From Chitinophagaceae bacterium (GTDB lineage: Bacteria > Bacteroidota > Bacteroidia > Chitinophagales > Chitinophagaceae), in the NCBI GenBank assembly GCA_947452875.1, contig CANGEZ010000014.1:1-17006 (forward strand): a stretch of DNA of 17,006 nucleotides, in the 5' to 3' direction. The position numbers were made by a program, and so were the translations under genes. Numbering within the stretch: position 1 is the first letter of the stretch; each line of letters opens with the position of its first letter. Shown here one piece after another: positions 13,822-17,006 of the stretch. The notes under the pieces are model-generated. The model saw only the letters and a list, made by a program, of their open reading frames with translations. It was not told where the DNA came from and searched no databases.

Positions 13822-14565
13822 ATGAAGATTATCCCCCTTAGCGAAGGCAGTTTCACAATAGATCAAACCAAAGAATTTGTACCTTTTAATCTTGATACCG
13901 ATGACCTTCAGCAAAGATCCAGAGGAAGTTTATTAGTAGAAATTCAGCCATTTGTTGTCATCACAAAAAAAGATATTATTGTAATTGACTGTGGACTTGG
14001 TTTTACAAATAGTAATGATGTTTTACAGATTCATGAACATTTGATTGAAAATGATATTGATCCGTTATCAGTTACGAAAGTATTATTAACCCACCTTCAT
14101 AAAGACCATTCTGGTGGCATCAGCAAATATGATAAGTTGCTGAACCGTTATTTCTTAAGTTTTCCCAACGCTAAATATTATGTGAATCGCGAAGAGATGA
14201 ACGCTGCTATTGTTCCGGGGAATCCTTCTTACAAGCCTGAAAGAATGGAAATATTGTTTCATTCAGATAATGTGGTGTTGACAGATGAAAAAGGTTCTAT
14301 CGATGATTATATTTTTTACGAAAAATCAGGTGCACATTCACCATTTCATCAGGTTTTTTGGATAAAGGAAAATGATGAAACCATATTTTTTGGAGGTGAT
14401 GAGGCACCGCAGTTGCAACAGATGAAAAGCAAATTTGTAGCTAAATATGATTATGATGGAAGAAAAGCTATGGAGCTTAGGGCTAAGTGGTGGATTGAGG
14501 CAAATGAGAATAAATGGACGATGTTATTCTATCATGATATTAAGACGCCGATGATGAAGTTTTAA
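13822..14565 (+). CDS. Metallo-beta-lactamase-fold hydrolase
   Basis: This 247-residue cytoplasmic protein (no signal peptide) has the MBL-fold zinc site: HLHKDHSGG at 91-99 (H91, H93, D95, H96), a histidine in SGAHSPFHQ (169-177, H172 or H176), the bridging Asp in GGDEA (D193) and a terminal His in YHD (H238). The fold hydrolyses many substrates, including lactones, thioesters and phosphodiesters, and the substrate cannot be named from this sequence. The region before the first strand carries VPFNLDTDDLQQRSRGS, seen in MBL proteins of the quorum-quenching/AttM-like type, but the resemblance is loose. It has its own likely -7 element and no in-phase TAAC repeats, so membership of the upstream Pho-like group is not supported beyond proximity. 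Confidence 0.85.
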   Translation: MKIIPLSEGSFTIDQTKEFVPFNLDTDDLQQRSRGSLLVEIQPFVVITKKDIIVIDCGLGFTNSNDVLQIHEHLIENDIDPLSVTKVLLTHLHKDHSGGISKYDKLLNRYFLSFPNAKYYVNREEMNAAIVPGNPSYKPERMEILFHSDNVVLTDEKGSIDDYIFYEKSGAHSPFHQVFWIKENDETIFFGGDEAPQLQQMKSKFVAKYDYDGRKAMELRAKWWIEANENKWTMLFYHDIKTPMMKF

Positions 14566-14701
14566 AAGGAGGCCTGCCCTAGAAAGAGCTGGCCGTTGCT
14601 AACCTATGAAAAACACCTATTACAAATGTAATTCAATTTGTATTATATGCAATTTTATTTATTGATATTTTTTTGGGTTAAGTTTTGTAACCACGAATGA
14701 A

Positions 14702-14733
14702 GCCCCCTCAATCCCCCAAGGGGGAAGTTGATT
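14702..14733 (+). repeat. REP-like palindromic repeat, copy D
   Basis: GCCCCCTCAATCCCCCAAGG followed by GGGAAGTTGATT has the same unit as copy A, about 11.3 kb away and in the same orientation. After the GATT end it continues GCGTTTTGTT, which is the complement-strand match of the AAAACACAATC flank of copy B, so the conserved unit is about 42 bp. Confidence 0.9.
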
Positions 14734-14751
14734 GCGTTTTGTTGGTGGAAG

Positions 14752-15021
14752 CCACGAATGCACGAAATGGTTTCACGCAAAGCTCGCAAAGGAGCAAAGA
14801 CGCTATTTTAAAATAATACTGTAATTGCTGGAGGGAATAGCCACTTCCTTATTCCTTATTTTTACTTTCTTATTATTTATTTTATTAACCACGAATTCAC
14901 GAATTGGTTTCACGCAAAGCTCGCAAAGGGGCAAAGACGCTATTTTAAAATATTACCGTAATTGCTGCAGGGGATAGCCACTTTCTTATTTCTTATTTTT
15001 ACTTTCTTATTATTTATTTTT
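14752..15021. repeat. 137-bp tandem direct repeat, two units about 93% identical
   Basis: Unit 1 starts at 14752 (CCACGAATGCACGAA) and unit 2 at 14889 (CCACGAATTCACGAA); every landmark is offset by exactly 137 bp with about ten substitutions and no gaps. Each unit holds GGTTTCACGCAAAGCTCGCA with a nearby GCAAAGACGC, a motif type common between genes of Bacteroidota, followed by an AT-rich half ending in CTTTCTTATTATTTATTTT. A degenerate third start (CCACGAAGGCACAAAGGCAC) follows at 15025. Few substitutions and no indels point to a fairly recent duplication. Confidence 0.92.
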
Positions 15022-15176
15022 TTGCCACGAAGGCACAAAGGCACAATGCATCACGAATATTATTTCTGAATTTATATTCATGAGTGAATGAAAATTTATT
15101 TTCCTAAATTCAACTTTTACATTGGATATTTTACATTTTTCTCCAACTAAGAACCAAGGTTCAATTAAATTAATAG

Positions 15177-15209
15177 AAAACGGCCCGAGATTCAATTTCG
15201 GGCCGTTTT
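15177..15209 (-). terminator. Strong, probably bidirectional, intrinsic terminator of the PKD protein gene
   Basis: AAAACGGCCCGA (15177-15188) pairs perfectly with TCGGGCCGTTTT (15198-15209) around a 9-nt loop. The minus-strand gene stops at 15231, 22 bp upstream on its own strand, and the A run at 15177-15180 gives the U tract. The plus strand also ends in a T run, so it could stop transcripts from the left as well. Confidence 0.9.
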
Positions 15210-15230
15210 TATTTTTTAAAAGTCTTGCTG

Positions 15231-17006
15231 TTATATTTTCAAGAATCGTACAACTGTAAATTGACCATTGTAATAAATTCTGATAAAATAATATCCAGTA
15301 GCTAGATTAGATGTATTGAATGTTATTATGTTGTTTCCGGAAACTCCTGCAATTATTGATTGTGCCATTAACACATTTTGTGAGTTGTACAAGAAGGCAT
15401 AAACCTGAGTGGTGCTGTCTAACGTAAGATTTACATTCACCACATTGGTAGCTGGATTAGGATAAGCTAATAATGTTGGAGTAATTGATACGGCGTGGCA
15501 AATTTCACTTACACAAGGAATTACACCCGGTACATAATGCTCAACTTTTAAGCATACATTATAAGGACCAGATCCTGCAAATGTATGAATAGGATTAGGC
15601 TGGTTTGAAGTTGTTCCATCACCAAAGGTCCAAGTAATGGAATCGCCTGGCTGATAACCCAAACTTGTATTAAAGAAGTGAACTGCATTACCTGCAGTGG
15701 TTAAATTTTGAGCTAAATTTTGCCAAGTGAAATTAGCATTAAGATTGCAAGGTTGAGGATTGCTGTTTACCACAACAAACATACAAGTATCGGCATAGCA
15801 AGAATTGCTAACTGCAACATGCATGCAAACCCAATATGTTCCTGGATCGGTGAAACTATGTGTTACAACATTTCCTGTAGCAGTTGTGCTATCACCAAAA
15901 GTCCAGGTTACTTGAGGTGCATTAGCCGTTAAAGTTGTATTTGTGAAAAGAAAAGTATTGTTTTGATTAGGAGCAGGTGAATAATTAAAACTTGGCGCCA
16001 AATTACAAGGGTTGCTAACCACTACACCATAGCAAAGTTCAGCAACACAAGGCGCAGTACCTGGTGCAGTTGGATTCTTTTTTATCCATAAACAAACTTG
16101 ATAAGTTCCTGGTCCGTTGTAAGTATGAGTTGGGTTGTTGTCGAAAGATGAGCTACCATCTCCAAAACTCCATCTGATAGAATCGCCAGCTGCATATCCT
16201 ATAGATGTATTGGTAAATGCAAAAGTATTCACAGCTGAAGTAGGAGCATAGGTAAATCCTGCAATCATGTTACATGGTGCAGACACAGATGTGATAACAA
16301 CAGTACCACAAGAATCAGAAGCGCATCCGTTTCCTGCAGTGACATGCATGCATACAGTATAGGTTCCGGGTTGATTGAAAATATGTGTGACAGTATTTCC
16401 GGTTGCTGTTGTGCTGTCGCCAAAATACCATGTAACAGTATTAGGAGAGGGAGCGACACTGGTATTGGTGAATGTGACTATGTTACTTTGATTTTGAGAA
16501 ATCTGGTAAATGAAATTTGGCAGGATGGTACATGGCGTTGTACCTGTGATGGTAATCTGATGACAAATTTCACTTACGCAAGGTGGTGCACCTAAAGTGT
16601 TTTTTACGAGACGCAAACAGACAGTATACGTTCCTGCCAAAGAGAAAGAATGCGTTGGGTTCAAATCATAACTCACACTGCCATCTCCAAATGTCCATCT
16701 GATGGAATCTCCAGCTGCAAAACCTGTACTTGTGTTTACAAAAGCGATGGTGTTGGGTGAAGAAGTTGCTGTGGTGGTGAAATTTGCAGTGATATTACAA
16801 GGTGTTGTGTTTACCTGTGCCTGTACACTCAAACAAAATGTATCTCTGCAAACATTGGTTGTGCCGAGTGCTCCCGAAGTCACAATCAGGCAAACATTGT
16901 ATAAGCCGGAAACTGAGTACGTATGAACCTGGTTGCTCAAATTCTGAGTTGTAACATTCATTCCGTCGCCAAAACTCCAGTTACATAAAACCGGAGAATT
17001 AGGTCC
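15231..17006 (-). CDS. Multi-PKD-domain secreted protein with C-terminal T9SS sorting domain (5' end outside window)
   Basis: The frame is open to the window edge: codons upstream of the internal ATG at 16961 read NWSFGDG and continue smoothly into MNVTTQ, so at least 591 residues of a longer protein are present. Six PKD modules are visible, each with W-x-FGD(G/S), a THxF/HTY turn and GTYxVC(L/M). In the part starting at 16961 the FGD motifs fall at residues 91, 180, 266, 355 and 446, with one more just before. Modules alternate between two types, one with SIRWxFGDG, NPTH and a PCVSEIC-like end, the other with VTWxFGDSTTATGN, VTH and a short Cys pair. Residues about 495-576 are a T9SS type A sorting domain (LLAYPNPATNVVNVNLTLDS to VVRFLKI). 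It is predicted to be an adhesin-like or structural cell-surface protein; no enzymatic domain lies in the visible part. Confidence 0.92.
   Translation of the reverse strand, partial: GPNSPVLCNWSFGDGMNVTTQNLSNQVHTYSVSGLYNVCLIVTSGALGTTNVCRDTFCLSVQAQVNTTPCNITANFTTTATSSPNTIAFVNTSTGFAAGDSIRWTFGDGSVSYDLNPTHSFSLAGTYTVCLRLVKNTLGAPPCVSEICHQITITGTTPCTILPNFIYQISQNQSNIVTFTNTSVAPSPNTVTWYFGDSTTATGNTVTHIFNQPGTYTVCMHVTAGNGCASDSCGTVVITSVSAPCNMIAGFTYAPTSAVNTFAFTNTSIGYAAGDSIRWSFGDGSSSFDNNPTHTYNGPGTYQVCLWIKKNPTAPGTAPCVAELCYGVVVSNPCNLAPSFNYSPAPNQNNTFLFTNTTLTANAPQVTWTFGDSTTATGNVVTHSFTDPGTYWVCMHVAVSNSCYADTCMFVVVNSNPQPCNLNANFTWQNLAQNLTTAGNAVHFFNTSLGYQPGDSITWTFGDGTTSNQPNPIHTFAGSGPYNVCLKVEHYVPGVIPCVSEICHAVSITPTLLAYPNPATNVVNVNLTLDSTTQVYAFLYNSQNVLMAQSIIAGVSGNNIITFNTSNLATGYYFIRIYYNGQFTVVRFLKI

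Larger units (their letters stand above)
14566..15230. other. 665-bp convergent intergenic region with repeats
   Basis: The region lies between a plus-strand and a minus-strand gene, so no promoter is expected. It contains a REP-like copy (14702-14733), a two-unit 137-bp tandem repeat (14752-15021) with flanking fragments of the same unit (CCACGAATGA at 14691, and CCACGAAGGCAC from 15025) and a strong hairpin terminator at 15177-15209. No convincing coding sequence is seen on either strand. Confidence 0.85.

Noticed and set aside
14564..14572. AAAAGGAGG directly after the metallo-hydrolase stop as a ribosome binding site
   Set aside because: The next ATG (14606) is 34 bp away and opens only 19 codons. 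Bacteroidota genes rarely depend on such sites, so this is probably chance.
14621..14642. TACAAAT/ATTTGTA inverted repeat as terminator of the metallo-hydrolase gene
   Set aside because: The 7-bp stem has only one C-G pair and no clean T tract; too weak to call.
14752..15021. CRISPR array
   Set aside because: There are only two units of 137 bp with no constant-repeat/variable-spacer pattern; it is a plain tandem duplication.
15010..15195. Minus-strand 61-codon reading frame
   Set aside because: It starts within the terminator hairpin and runs into the GCAAAG-type tandem repeat; low-complexity sequence with no protein signature.
16344..16926. Plus-strand reading frames opposite the PKD gene
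   Set aside because: They mirror the repetitive PKD coding sequence on the other strand, are Cys-rich by composition and have no signature of their own.

Overview
The window is AT-rich DNA from a Bacteroidota bacterium, most likely of the Chitinophagia/Chitinophagaceae type (order is inference). The signs are two proteins with C-terminal type IX secretion (T9SS) sorting domains, a TonB-dependent receptor with an N-terminal carboxypeptidase-regulatory-like domain, promoters with Bacteroidota -7 elements close to TAnnTTTG, and intergenic G/C-run palindromes of a kind common in this phylum.

Layout. Positions 1-1614 are the end of a cell-elongation operon: a lysine-rich C-terminal tail, probably of PBP2, followed by rodA. 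Positions 1698-3365 encode a secreted MuiA-like (DUF4140/DUF4139) protein. Its 3' flank carries three copies of a REP-like palindrome. Next come a TonB-dependent receptor (3659-6496), a very large secreted beta-helix/Ig-like/T9SS protein (6678-10040), and a collinear group made of a 36-codon small ORF, a PlcP/LpxH-type metallophosphoesterase, a GT-B glycosyltransferase and a GH1 glycosidase (10191-13728). A metallo-beta-lactamase-fold hydrolase with its own likely promoter follows (13822-14565). A 665-bp convergent intergenic region holds a fourth REP-like copy, a 137-bp tandem repeat and a strong terminator. The window ends in a minus-strand multi-PKD T9SS protein that runs off the edge.

Main observation. 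The upstream regions of the receptor gene, the beta-helix gene and the small ORF/phosphoesterase group each carry direct repeats of TAAC(A) spaced exactly 11 bp. In all three the repeats lie at the same distances (14, 36, 47, 58 or 69 bp) from the -7 element. An 11-bp direct-repeat operator is the hallmark of PhoB/PhoP boxes. The third promoter drives a metallophosphoesterase resembling PlcP, the phospholipase C-like enzyme that starts phospholipid replacement during phosphate starvation in other bacteria, and next to it lies a glycosyltransferase. The simplest reading is a small phosphate-starvation regulon: an outer-membrane receptor for import, an abundant secreted protein of unknown role, and a cytoplasmic lipid-remodelling operon that swaps phospholipids for glycolipids. 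A GH1 enzyme is an unexpected extra member. The periodicity is seen directly; the Pho assignment and the lipid role are inference.
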